DNA of 35,083 bases from Pseudomonadota bacterium (lineage in GTDB: Bacteria > Pseudomonadota > Gammaproteobacteria > Burkholderiales > Rhodocyclaceae). The DNA is taken from positions 39,697 through 74,779 of the forward strand of contig JAPLQT010000128.1 in NCBI GenBank assembly GCA_026399515.1. Reading direction: 5' to 3'. Every line of letters begins with the position of its first letter. Position 1 is the stretch's first letter. The notes below the pieces were generated by a model. That model searched no databases, had not been told where the DNA came from, and saw only the letters and a list, made by a program, of their open reading frames with translations. The position numbers were made by a program, and so were the translations under genes. Below are positions 1-8,036 of the stretch, in pieces.

Positions 1-524
1 TCGACATACTGCGCGCCAACGCCGTGGCCAACCAGGCACCCGGCGCCCGGTTCAACGAATTTCTGTATGACGGCACCAGCCATTTGCGCGGATTCGAGAT
101 CGCCGCCAGCGCCGAGATCACTCGCTCGCTGGCGGTCAATGGCACCGCACAAGTGATGCGCGGGACCATGCAGACCATCATCGATCCTGCACTCAACGGC
201 AAGACGCCGGAAAACATGGCCGAGGTCATGGGCACGCTTAACGTGGAATATCGTCCCGCGTCCGTAACCGGGCTGATGTTCAAGGCCGGCGCGAACTACA
301 CGGGCCCGCGTTTCATCAACGCGCTCAACCAGGGGAAAATACCCGGGGTTACATTATTTTCCGCGGGCACCGCTTATCAGACGAAGATTGCCGGGCACAA
401 GACAAATCTTCAGTTGAATGTGACGAATCTCGCGAATAAGTGGTACTGGAACTCCGTCACCAGCAGTGCCTTCGGTGCCGGCATGGAACGCGGCATCAGG
501 TTCAGCGCGAAGATCGAATATTGA
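1..524 (+). CDS. TonB-dependent outer-membrane receptor, C-terminal part
   Basis: The reading frame is open from the left edge (phase starts at base 3) and ends at 524, so only about the last 173 residues are present. They show alternating beta-strand pattern typical of a TonB receptor barrel, with the common late-barrel motif LNVTNLANKWYW and a final aromatic residue (Tyr) preceded by alternating hydrophobics, the usual outer-membrane insertion signal. The ligand cannot be read from this fragment; siderophores, heme, cobalamin or other chelates are all possible. A predicted secreted protein follows 52 bases downstream on the same strand and may be co-transcribed. Confident for the family, not for substrate. 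Confidence 0.85.
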   Translation, partial: DILRANAVANQAPGARFNEFLYDGTSHLRGFEIAASAEITRSLAVNGTAQVMRGTMQTIIDPALNGKTPENMAEVMGTLNVEYRPASVTGLMFKAGANYTGPRFINALNQGKIPGVTLFSAGTAYQTKIAGHKTNLQLNVTNLANKWYWNSVTSSAFGAGMERGIRFSAKIEY

Positions 525-576
525 TTTTCACGATATCGACCGGGTGGCGTATCAATTCTTCGGAAAGAGGTCGACC

Positions 577-1359
577 TTGCATGCCGGGCTTCAGCGACTA
601 ATTTCGATCGCGCCGGTGCTGCTGACGGGGCTGTTATCGGCGGGCGTGGCCGGGGCCGCCGATACGGGCGCAGACGGCGTGTCGGCGCTCGTCGTCACCT
701 ATCATGTGGCGCCGGCTAGCCGCCCGGCATTTCGCCAGGAACTCGAAACCTCCGGAATTCAACTGTTCCGGCGCTGGCAGGAGCAAGGCATCCTGAAAAG
801 CTTCCGCGTTCTGTTCAGCCGCTATGCGGATTCGGATAACTGGGATGCGATGGCGCTGCTGACGTTTCCTTCTTACGCCGGAATCGAGCGCTGGAAAATG
901 CTTGAACAAACGACACCGGCGGGGCTTCCGCAAAAAGCCCTGGCGCTGGTCACCGCAGTCCATACCACGCCGGTCGATCTGGCGCGCGGCAAGACTGCCG
1001 CCGAAGGACCGGGCAACCCGGTGTTCGTGGTGATACCGTATGTGGCCCTGGTCTCCTCCGGCGATTACCTGAAGTACGCGGATGACTACGTGATCCCGCA
1101 ATTCGATGGCTGGATGGCCGAAGGCGTGTTGTCGCAATACTCTCTGTTCGTCGGCAGTTTTCCGGCGGGGCGACCCTGGTCGTCCATGGTGATTCTCGAG
1201 TATCGGGACGAAGCGGCGCTCGCCATGCGCAGCGCGGTGGTTGCCAAAGTGCGTGGCAGGTTAAAGGATATTCCGGAGTGGAAAGCGGTCAGCGACAACA
1301 AGAAAAGCGTGCGCGATGAAAAGCAGGTTGTGATCGCCGATCAAATCGGCTTGCGCTAG
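577..1359 (+). CDS. Secreted protein with two repeated alpha/beta domains, function unknown
   Basis: About 260 residues from a TTG start at 577, chosen because GGAAAGAGG ends 6 bases upstream and translation then begins with a signal peptide (hydrophobic stretch LISIAPVLLTGLL, then AGVAGAA as cleavage region). A GTG at 544 is an alternative; the ATG at 466 lies inside the receptor gene and is unlikely. The mature protein contains two similar halves of about 90 residues. Each starts with a hydrophobic strand ending in Tyr, has a helix with W-x3-G-[IV]-L, and then a second hydrophobic strand after a conserved Trp. This suggests a tandem ferredoxin-like (dimeric alpha-beta barrel type) fold. No catalytic motif is recognised. 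Its stop codon shares CTAG with the convergent kinase gene. It probably acts with the upstream TonB receptor, but that is inference from position. Confidence 0.6.
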   Translation: MHAGLQRLISIAPVLLTGLLSAGVAGAADTGADGVSALVVTYHVAPASRPAFRQELETSGIQLFRRWQEQGILKSFRVLFSRYADSDNWDAMALLTFPSYAGIERWKMLEQTTPAGLPQKALALVTAVHTTPVDLARGKTAAEGPGNPVFVVIPYVALVSSGDYLKYADDYVIPQFDGWMAEGVLSQYSLFVGSFPAGRPWSSMVILEYRDEAALAMRSAVVAKVRGRLKDIPEWKAVSDNKKSVRDEKQVVIADQIGLR

Positions 1360-2762
1360 CCATCGCTTCTGGCGCCCTGCGCGGGAATCTCGATCACCAT
1401 CCGCAAGCCCTGATCGCCGGGTCCGGGGGTGGCGAAAATCCGTCCCTGATGCAGCCCGACAATACTGCGGCAAATCGCCAGGCCCAGACCGCTGCCCTGA
1501 TACTCCGCGACGCTCGGCTGCAAACGCACGAAGCGTTCAAAGATACGTTCGTAGTCGCTGGCCGGCAGACCTGGCCCCTGGTCTTCGATACTGAGGCACC
1601 ACAAACCGCCGGCCACCAGCGAGCGCAAGGTGATCAAGCCGCCCGGCGGCGACACGTTGAGCGCGTTGCTGAGCAGGTTGAGCAGCACTTGCCGCAAGCG
1701 TTTATCGTCGAACGCCACCTGACCTTCGCCGGCATGGGTATGATTGAAGCGCTTTCCATAATGCTCGGCAAGCACGCGCGCATCCTGGGCAAAGGATTGC
1801 AGAAACGGAGCAGGATTGACGCTCTTGAGATCGAGAGTGATCGCTCGCGCCTCTGCGCGCGACAGGAACAGCAATTCCTCGATAATCTGATCGAGTCGCG
1901 CCAACTCCTCCAGTTGCACGCGCACCGCATCTTCGTGGACCGGACTCAGCCCGCCGTCCATCAACATCTTTTCCGCATGCAGGCGCACCAGGGAAAGCGG
2001 CGATTTAAGCTCGTGCGACGCCTCGGCAGCAAACTGCCGAATCTGCTTGAACGAAGACTCCAGACGGTCGAACATCTGGTTGAGGATGCGCGCCAGATCG
2101 GACATTTCGTCGTGTACATCCGCCACCGGAATCCGCTGATTCAGATTGTCCAGGTGTATGCGTTTGGCGGTTTCGCTGATGACCCGGATGGGGTTCAGCG
2201 CGAGACGGCTGAAACCAAAACCGATCGCCACGCTCATCAGCATCATGGCGGCGAGAAGCGCGAGACAAATCCTGGTGAAACCGTCCATCGCGTCGGTCAC
2301 TTGGCCGAGTGGCGTGCCGATCTTGACGGTAAACGGTTCAAACTCGAACTCGCCCACCCGCAACTCGCCGACGTCATCCAGTTTGACGGCGAAGACGCGG
2401 CCGTTTCGTGCGCTGGGGATGGCTTGCCCGCGCAGATTGCCGGAAAGAAAGACCGCACCCGTCCGGGTATTCCGGATATCGTAAAAGAAGATCGAAGCAT
2501 TGCGATTGGAAGCCACGCGCATCGCTCTGTCGATAAACGTGGGATCGTCTCGGTCGCTATCGCGAGAAAGGTGGACCTTCACCGATTTGAATTGGGACGC
2601 GTTCTGTAGGTCGAGCCCGAGGATGAGGTGGTTCTGGAGCAGGGTATAAGCCGCGGCGAAAGCGCAGGCAAGCGTGACGGTGACCGCCAGAGAATACCAA
2701 ATCGTCAGGCGGATCCCGATTGGTTTCGTGGCGTGATCAATAAGTATGCCAAAGGATTTCAT
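1356..2762 (-). CDS. Two-component sensor histidine kinase
   Basis: This 468-residue inner-membrane kinase has TM1 at about 18-41, a periplasmic sensor region at 43-163, and TM2 at about 164-188. HAMP follows (about 189-240), then the HisKA dimerisation domain with phospho-acceptor His250 in SHELKSP. The HATPase domain has the N-box around Asn366, the G1 box DQGPG at 394-398 and the G2 box GSGLGLAI at 423-430. All catalytic motifs are intact. The chosen ATG lies 34 bases after the regulator stop with AAGG upstream; an in-frame ATG at 2819 would overlap the regulator gene. It is co-transcribed with the response regulator. Overall layout resembles TctE/QseC or heavy-metal-sensor kinases; the signal cannot be deduced. 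The adjacent porin and ABC importer suggest it senses a transported solute. Confidence 0.93.
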   Translation of the reverse strand: MKSFGILIDHATKPIGIRLTIWYSLAVTVTLACAFAAAYTLLQNHLILGLDLQNASQFKSVKVHLSRDSDRDDPTFIDRAMRVASNRNASIFFYDIRNTRTGAVFLSGNLRGQAIPSARNGRVFAVKLDDVGELRVGEFEFEPFTVKIGTPLGQVTDAMDGFTRICLALLAAMMLMSVAIGFGFSRLALNPIRVISETAKRIHLDNLNQRIPVADVHDEMSDLARILNQMFDRLESSFKQIRQFAAEASHELKSPLSLVRLHAEKMLMDGGLSPVHEDAVRVQLEELARLDQIIEELLFLSRAEARAITLDLKSVNPAPFLQSFAQDARVLAEHYGKRFNHTHAGEGQVAFDDKRLRQVLLNLLSNALNVSPPGGLITLRSLVAGGLWCLSIEDQGPGLPASDYERIFERFVRLQPSVAEYQGSGLGLAICRSIVGLHQGRIFATPGPGDQGLRMVIEIPAQGARSDG

Positions 2763-2796
2763 GGCCAGCCTTGAGTGTGGTGTGCGTCCGCGCGCT

Positions 2797-3462
2797 TCAA
2801 AGCAGCTGATACCCGACACCGCGCACGGTCTTGAATAGCGGCTGACCGGGGGAGGTATCGAATTTTGCGCGCAGCCGGCTCATGTAGACATCCAGCAGAT
2901 TGGTGTCGACATCGTAGTGCGCCTCCCAGATTTTTTCCGAAATGAGGGTGCGTGGCAGGATGCGGCCGATGTTTTGCATGAAGATTTCGAGCAGTGCAAA
3001 TTCGCGGCTGGTCAGGTCGACGGGGTTGCCATTGAGCTGGGCCGTGTGGCCGAGCAGGTCGAGCCGGACGCCCCGGTGTTCCAAGACGGTTTCCTTTACC
3101 GTCGAGTGGCGTCGCAACAACGAGCGCACCCGCGCCAGCAATTCTTCGAGGCTGAAAGGCTTGGGCAGGTAGTCGTCGGCGCCGATGTCGAGGCCCTTGA
3201 TGCGGTCTTCCACGGTATCGCGCGCACTCAGGATCAGCACCGGCTCATTGAAGCCGCCACGTCGCCACTCTCGCAGCAGATCGAGGCCGTCCCCGTCGGG
3301 TAGCCCCAGATCGAGCACGATCACGTCATAGCTGGTCGCGCACAGCGCATCGCGGGCCTCGCGGCAGCTACCCACCAGGCTCACGGTATATGCATGTTCG
3401 GTCATGCCCTGTTGGAGGAACCGGCCGAGCCGCTGCTGATCCTCGACGATCAAGACTTTCAT
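2797..3462 (-). CDS. OmpR/PhoB-family response regulator
   Basis: This 221-residue DNA-binding regulator has a receiver domain at 1-118 with acidic Asp8, phospho-acceptor Asp51 in VLDLGLPDGDG, Ser79 and Lys101. A C-terminal winged helix follows at about 125-221 and ends in the characteristic VRGVGYQLL hairpin. The start is set at the ATG immediately before KVLIVEDQQ; a second ATG four codons upstream (3474) is possible. It is followed by its kinase and transcribed away from a porin gene. The shared 3463-3660 region holds a perfect 11-bp tandem repeat, the binding pattern typical of this family, so it probably controls the porin and perhaps the ABC importer behind it. The family is closest in look to TctD/QseB types; the exact orthologue is not claimed. 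Confidence 0.94.
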   Translation of the reverse strand: MKVLIVEDQQRLGRFLQQGMTEHAYTVSLVGSCREARDALCATSYDVIVLDLGLPDGDGLDLLREWRRGGFNEPVLILSARDTVEDRIKGLDIGADDYLPKPFSLEELLARVRSLLRRHSTVKETVLEHRGVRLDLLGHTAQLNGNPVDLTSREFALLEIFMQNIGRILPRTLISEKIWEAHYDVDTNLLDVYMSRLRAKFDTSPGQPLFKTVRGVGYQLL

Positions 3463-3530
3463 GGCGTGAATCATTGCACATTATTCGGATGCTGACCACG
3501 GGATGCGCACCGAACCCCTACGGTGGCTCC

Positions 3531-3552
3531 CGAATCGAAAGCGAATCGAAAG
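3531..3552. promoter_or_regulatory. Candidate response-regulator operator: 11-bp perfect tandem repeat
   Basis: CGAATCGAAAG occurs twice head-to-tail with no gap (3531-3541 and 3542-3552). It lies between the divergent response regulator and porin genes. OmpR/PhoB-family dimers bind direct repeats spaced one helical turn (about 11 bp), so spacing and position both fit. The assignment to this regulator is inference. Confidence 0.55.
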
Positions 3553-3660
3553 GAAGTTGCTTTCTAATCCACTTTGCCCTGGCGGCGGAGTGGAATTGCG
3601 GCCAGGCCTATTCAACCCGGCCCGGCGTACATCGGGCACAACCGCATGAAAGGGAGAGAG

Positions 3661-5007
3661 ATGAAACGAACCACCCTGTACTTGGCCTTGGTCGGCTGCT
3701 TTGCCGCCTCGGCCCTCGCGACAACACCGGTGTTCGCCGACGATATGTCGGACCTGAAAGCCGAGATCGCAGCCCAAAAGAAAGCCGCCACCGCGCAGCA
3801 GGCGCGCCTTGAGGCTTTGGAGAAAAAGCTCGAAGGCGCACTGGCACAACAATCAGCGGCTAAGGCGCCGACAAAATCGACGGGCTCAGCGGACTGGAAT
3901 ATGGAAGGCCTGACCTACAAGTCGGCGGACCGCTATATCAGTCTGTACGGCTTGATCGATTTGCCGTTCAGTAGCGTCACTCATAAAGACGCCGCCGGCA
4001 ATAGCCTCAGGGCGTTTCAAACACCCTGGTTCAGCGGCAGTCGCTGGGGCATAAGGGGCAGCCGTGACCTGGGTGCAGGCGGCCTGAAAGTGATCACCAA
4101 ACTTGAGAGCGAATATGTTCTCGCCACTGGTGAAGAGGACACCGCCGGCGTATTGTTCAATCGCGACGCGTGGGTGGGCTTTGAAAGCGATTTCCTGGGC
4201 AAGCTGACGTTTGGCCGGCAGAATACGCTGGCTCGTGACTTTTCCGCGATCTACGGTGACCCCTATATCGGGGCCAAGCAAACCCTGGAAGAAGGCGGTT
4301 ATACGTCGACCAATAACTTCAAGCACCTGCTCTACTATGCTGGAGGCGCTTCCGGCACGCGTCTCAATAACGGCATCGTCTGGAAAAAAGACTTTGGCGG
4401 TGGGTTAATTGCAGGTTTAGCCTACGCCTTCGGTGGCGGGCCAGGCTCGCCGGCAACGAGTGGTACCGCGGCCAATCAATCCGAAGGCACGACCAGTTCC
4501 GCGTCCCTCGCTTACAACATCGGCAACTTCAACATGTCCGGCTTCGTGACCACGGCGAAGGTCGATGGCTTGACGGACGACGCTTACTCCTTCGGCGGCA
4601 ACTATACGATGGGTGCTTGGCGCGTCAACGCCGGCTATTATCATTACCAGGGAGCGCAAGGTGCGCTGGGCCAGCGCAAAGACGATGCCTATACGATATC
4701 TTTGAAATTTGCGCCGCCCGGAAAGTTGGACTATGAGCTCGGATATCAGTCCATGCAGGCAAAGAACGCGGCCCTCAGCAAACCTGTCGGCGGTATCGTC
4801 AGGAATGCCTTTGCCAGCGTCACAGGATTGACCAAGACCGGCTCGGGCGACCGCAACACGCTGTACGGATCGATCTTCTACCACTTTACGCCAAGCACCG
4901 AGGTGTATCTCGCCGCCGATTACCTGAAGCTGGATGCTGGTTACGGCACCGTCAATGGGTCCGCCAACCAGACGGAAGTGGCTGTGGGCGTTCGTACTCG
5001 GTTCTAA
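3661..5007 (+). CDS. Outer-membrane porin with N-terminal coiled coil (Gram-negative porin family)
   Basis: 448 residues. The start is fixed by GGGAGAGAG directly upstream of ATG 3661; the upstream in-frame ATG at 3574 has no such site. Residues 1-26 are a signal peptide ending in VFA. Residues 29-55 form a heptad-like charged coiled coil (LKAEIAAQKKAA, then LEALEKKLEGAL), followed by an Ala/Lys/Ser linker. The rest is an alternating beta-barrel (YISLYGLIDLPF early, GVRTRF at the end, terminal Phe). This is the general trimeric porin type common in Betaproteobacteria. The barrel start motif YGLID and loop pattern support the family. It probably supplies solutes to the neighbouring periplasmic binding protein. 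Control by the divergent two-component system is inferred from the tandem repeat upstream. Confidence 0.93.
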   Translation: MKRTTLYLALVGCFAASALATTPVFADDMSDLKAEIAAQKKAATAQQARLEALEKKLEGALAQQSAAKAPTKSTGSADWNMEGLTYKSADRYISLYGLIDLPFSSVTHKDAAGNSLRAFQTPWFSGSRWGIRGSRDLGAGGLKVITKLESEYVLATGEEDTAGVLFNRDAWVGFESDFLGKLTFGRQNTLARDFSAIYGDPYIGAKQTLEEGGYTSTNNFKHLLYYAGGASGTRLNNGIVWKKDFGGGLIAGLAYAFGGGPGSPATSGTAANQSEGTTSSASLAYNIGNFNMSGFVTTAKVDGLTDDAYSFGGNYTMGAWRVNAGYYHYQGAQGALGQRKDDAYTISLKFAPPGKLDYELGYQSMQAKNAALSKPVGGIVRNAFASVTGLTKTGSGDRNTLYGSIFYHFTPSTEVYLAADYLKLDAGYGTVNGSANQTEVAVGVRTRF

Positions 5008-5045
5008 CTTCAGCGGCAATAAGTCGTCAACGCCGATTGTCGATA

Positions 5046-5088
5046 GCCATTATGGTCGAGCACGGAATCAGAGCCTGACCATAATGGC
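5046..5088. repeat. 12-bp perfect inverted repeat downstream of the porin gene
   Basis: Arms GCCATTATGGTC (5046-5057) and GACCATAATGGC (5077-5088) are exact reverse complements with a 19-base spacer. It lies 38 bases after the porin stop and about 120 bases before the ABC binding-protein start. As RNA it could form a hairpin terminator, but no T-tract follows. It could equally be a regulator site with half-sites about three helical turns apart. Confidence 0.6.
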
Positions 5089-5209
5089 GCAATTCAATTA
5101 GACTGGCCGAAGCGAGGCGTCGTACAACGTCCCAAGTGCTTCAGCCACATTGGACTGCCCGGACAACTCATGCGTTTCTGAATTCTTTTCAGCAGACAAG
5201 GAGGATCAT

Positions 5210-6307
5210 ATGAAATCAGTTATTCGTTTCACCCTGGCGCTATGCGCCTCGGCATTCCTTTCCGCAGCCCTTGCCCAAGTGCCTGCCGGCTATCCCGCCG
5301 ACTATGCGGCGATCGTTGCTGCCGCCAAGCAGGAGGGCAAGGTGCGCATCTACGGGGCCACCGACACCGCCGCCGCGACGCCGCTGATCAAGGATTTCGA
5401 GGCCCTATACCCGGGCGTCAAAGTCGAGTACAGCGACATGAACACCACCGAGCTTTACAACCGCGTCATCAGCGAGAAAGCCGCCGGCGGCACCTCGGGA
5501 GACGTGTTCTGGAGCTCATCCATGGACCTCCAGATCAAGCTGGTCAACGACGGCTTCGCCCTGACCTACAAATCGCCCGAAGTCGCCAAGCTGCCCGACT
5601 GGGCGATATGGCGCAACGAGGGCTACGGCACCACCTACGAGCCCATCGTCTTTCTCTACAACAAGCGCCTGCTGAAGGCCGAGGAAGTTCCCCAGAGCCA
5701 CGCCGAACTCGCCAAAGTTCTCAGCACGAACGCGGAACGCTTCAAGGGCAAGATCACCTCCTATGACATCGAGAAATCCGGGGTGGGATTCCTCCTGATC
5801 ACCCAGGACGCCAAGATCAATCCGGTTTTCTGGGATCTGGCCAAGGCCATCGGCGGGGCCAGTCCGCGCTTCCAGTCGAGCAGCGGCACCATGATGGAAC
5901 GCATCAGTTCCGGCGAGAACCTGCTCGGCTTCAACATCATCGGCTCCTACGCCCTGCTGCGCGCCAAGAAGGATCCGAGCTTCGGCATCGTCATGCCCAA
6001 GGACTACACCCTGGTGATGTCGCGCATCATGTTCATCTCCAAGACCGCGCAGAACAGTAACGCGGCCAAACTGTGGCTCGACTATATCCTCTCCAAGCGA
6101 GGCCAGACCATCATCGCCAACCAGTCCGAACTCGGCTCGATCCGCGCCGACGTGGAAGGCGACCTGACCGCCCACGGCCTGGCCAAGACCCTGGGCAACG
6201 CCCTGAAACCGATACAGGTGGGGCCGGGGCTGTTGACCTACCTGGACCAGGCCAAACGCCTAGAATTCATCAAGCAGTGGCAGCAGACGGCCGCCGCCAG
6301 AAAATAA
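5210..6307 (+). CDS. Periplasmic binding protein of an Fe(III)/FbpA-type ABC importer
   Basis: 365 residues. ATG 5210 is preceded by a strong AAGGAGG (5198-5204). A signal peptide is visible at 1-22 (hydrophobic LALCASAFLSAALA, cleaved before QVPAG). The mature part begins with the KQEGKVRIYGATD strand typical of family 1 solute-binding proteins. It continues with DFEALYPGVKVEY and an ELYNRVISE segment, as in FbpA/AfuA-like proteins. The two tyrosines that bind Fe(III) in true FbpA cannot be assigned with confidence, so the ligand may instead be an organic acid or other anion, as in several family members. It is first in a three-gene importer operon (13-base gap to the permease) next to a porin and two-component system, which favours a substrate-induced uptake locus. 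Confidence 0.9.
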   Translation: MKSVIRFTLALCASAFLSAALAQVPAGYPADYAAIVAAAKQEGKVRIYGATDTAAATPLIKDFEALYPGVKVEYSDMNTTELYNRVISEKAAGGTSGDVFWSSSMDLQIKLVNDGFALTYKSPEVAKLPDWAIWRNEGYGTTYEPIVFLYNKRLLKAEEVPQSHAELAKVLSTNAERFKGKITSYDIEKSGVGFLLITQDAKINPVFWDLAKAIGGASPRFQSSSGTMMERISSGENLLGFNIIGSYALLRAKKDPSFGIVMPKDYTLVMSRIMFISKTAQNSNAAKLWLDYILSKRGQTIIANQSELGSIRADVEGDLTAHGLAKTLGNALKPIQVGPGLLTYLDQAKRLEFIKQWQQTAAARK

Positions 6308-6320
6308 AGGCGATCGTTTC

Positions 6321-8036
6321 GTGAGTGCCTACGCTGCAACGGCGCCGTCCGGCGGGAGACGTTTCTCGGGAGGACAATGGTTACGGGGCGGAGTCATCAG
6401 CATCATGGCGCTGGCAGTGTCGGCGCCGTTGTTGCTGATCCTCTACCAGAGCCTGCTCGACGCACCTTTCTTCGACACAGCCGCCAAGTCCGGCGTAGGT
6501 GCCTATCGCTTCATATTCGACGACCCGGATTTCTGGATGGCGGTTAAGAACTCCTGCATCATCGCCACCAGCATGGCGGCGATAGCGGTTCCGCTCGGCG
6601 CCATTCTGGCTTTCCTCATGGTGCGCACCGATCTGCCGGGCCAGCGTTGGATCGAACCGCTGCTATTGATTCCGGTGTTCGTCTCGCCCATGGTGCTGTC
6701 CTTCGGCTATGTGGTCGCCACCGGCCCGGTGGGTTTCTACTCGCTGTGGTTTTCCGGGATCTTCGGCGGCGTTCCCTGGAACGTCTATTCGATCTCCAGC
6801 ATCGCCGTCATAGCCGGCCTGACCCATGTCCCGCATGTCTATCTGTATGCCTCGGCGGCATTGAAAAGCCTCGGCTCGGATGTCGAGGAGGCCGCCCGGA
6901 TGAGCGGCGCCTCGCCGCTGCGCGTGGCCCTCGACGTCAGCCTGCCGATGATCATGCCCGCCCTGCTGTTTTCAGGCGTGCTGGTGTTCTTCCTCGGCTT
7001 TGAAATATTCGGCCTGGCCCTGGTGCTGGGGGATCCCGAAGGCCACCTGGTACTCGCGACCTATCTCTACAAGCTGACCAACAAGCTCGGCACGCCTTCG
7101 TATCATCTGATGGCCGCCGTGGCCATGTGCATCATTGCCATCACCGTGCCGCTGGTGATGCTCCAGCGCCACCTGATGAAGAACGCCGCCAAGTTTGTCG
7201 CGGTCAAGGGCAAGGCTGGTCGCCAGAGGCCATTGCCACTGGGCCCATGGCGCTGGCTGGCGACGGCGCTGATTGCCCTCTGGTTGATCCTGACCGTGAT
7301 CGTGCCGCTCTCCGGCATCGCCCTGCGCTCGGTGGTGAACTATTGGGGCGAGGGCGTGATACTTTCCGAAGTGCTGACCCTCGATCACTTCCGCACCGTC
7401 TTCGACCAGCCCGCCCTGATGCGTGGCGTGTGGAACACCCTGCTGATCGGCGTCATCGGTGGCGGCCTGGCGGTAGCCTGCTACACCGCCATCGGCTTCG
7501 CCACGCATCGCCGACCCGACGGCTGGTCGCGCTTCGTGGACTACCTGGTGCTGGTGCCACGCGCCGTGCCGGGTCTGCTCGCCGGCCTGGCTTTCCTCTG
7601 GGTATTTCTTTTCATTCCCTTCCTGTCGCCGCTGCGCTCGACGATATTCGCGGTATGGATCGCCTACACGGTGGTCTGGCTGGCTTACGGCATGCGCCTG
7701 GTCTCAAGTTCGTTGCTCCAGGTCGGCGCGGAACTCGAAGAAGCGGCACGCAGCGCCGGCGCCAGCCGCTCACGCACCAGTCGCGACGTAACCCTGCCTT
7801 TGATCCGCCATGGCCTGCTGGCGAGCTGGCTGCTGATCTTCATGATCTTCGAGCGGGAATACTCGACCGCCGTTTATCTGCTCAGCCCCGGCACCGAAGT
7901 GATCGGTTCCCTGCTCGTCTCCCTGTGGGCGACGGGCGGCGCCGACATGGTGGCGGCCCTGTCCGTGATCAATGTCGTCCTGGTCGGCATCGGCCTGGGC
8001 GTGGCCCTGCGTTTCGGAGTGAAGCTACATGATTAA
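6321..8036 (+). CDS. Fused double-domain ABC transporter permease (FbpB-type)
   Basis: 571 residues starting at GTG 6321, with AAAGG about 10 bases upstream. It has roughly 12 membrane segments in two homologous halves, the FbpB arrangement in which one chain supplies both transmembrane domains. Each half carries a cytoplasmic EAA coupling loop: EEAARMSGASPLRVALDVSLP in the first half (around residues 191-210) and EEAARSAGASRSRTSRDVTLP in the second (around 474-493). It lies 13 bases after the binding-protein gene and overlaps the ATPase gene by 8 bases, so the three are translationally coupled. It forms the inner-membrane channel. Both halves look intact, unlike the partner ATPase. Confidence 0.93.
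   Translation: MSAYAATAPSGGRRFSGGQWLRGGVISIMALAVSAPLLLILYQSLLDAPFFDTAAKSGVGAYRFIFDDPDFWMAVKNSCIIATSMAAIAVPLGAILAFLMVRTDLPGQRWIEPLLLIPVFVSPMVLSFGYVVATGPVGFYSLWFSGIFGGVPWNVYSISSIAVIAGLTHVPHVYLYASAALKSLGSDVEEAARMSGASPLRVALDVSLPMIMPALLFSGVLVFFLGFEIFGLALVLGDPEGHLVLATYLYKLTNKLGTPSYHLMAAVAMCIIAITVPLVMLQRHLMKNAAKFVAVKGKAGRQRPLPLGPWRWLATALIALWLILTVIVPLSGIALRSVVNYWGEGVILSEVLTLDHFRTVFDQPALMRGVWNTLLIGVIGGGLAVACYTAIGFATHRRPDGWSRFVDYLVLVPRAVPGLLAGLAFLWVFLFIPFLSPLRSTIFAVWIAYTVVWLAYGMRLVSSSLLQVGAELEEAARSAGASRSRTSRDVTLPLIRHGLLASWLLIFMIFEREYSTAVYLLSPGTEVIGSLLVSLWATGGADMVAALSVINVVLVGIGLGVALRFGVKLHD

Noticed and set aside
1449-2609. 386-codon open frame opposite the sensor kinase
   Set aside because: Kinase motifs are complete on the minus strand; this frame has no recognisable features.
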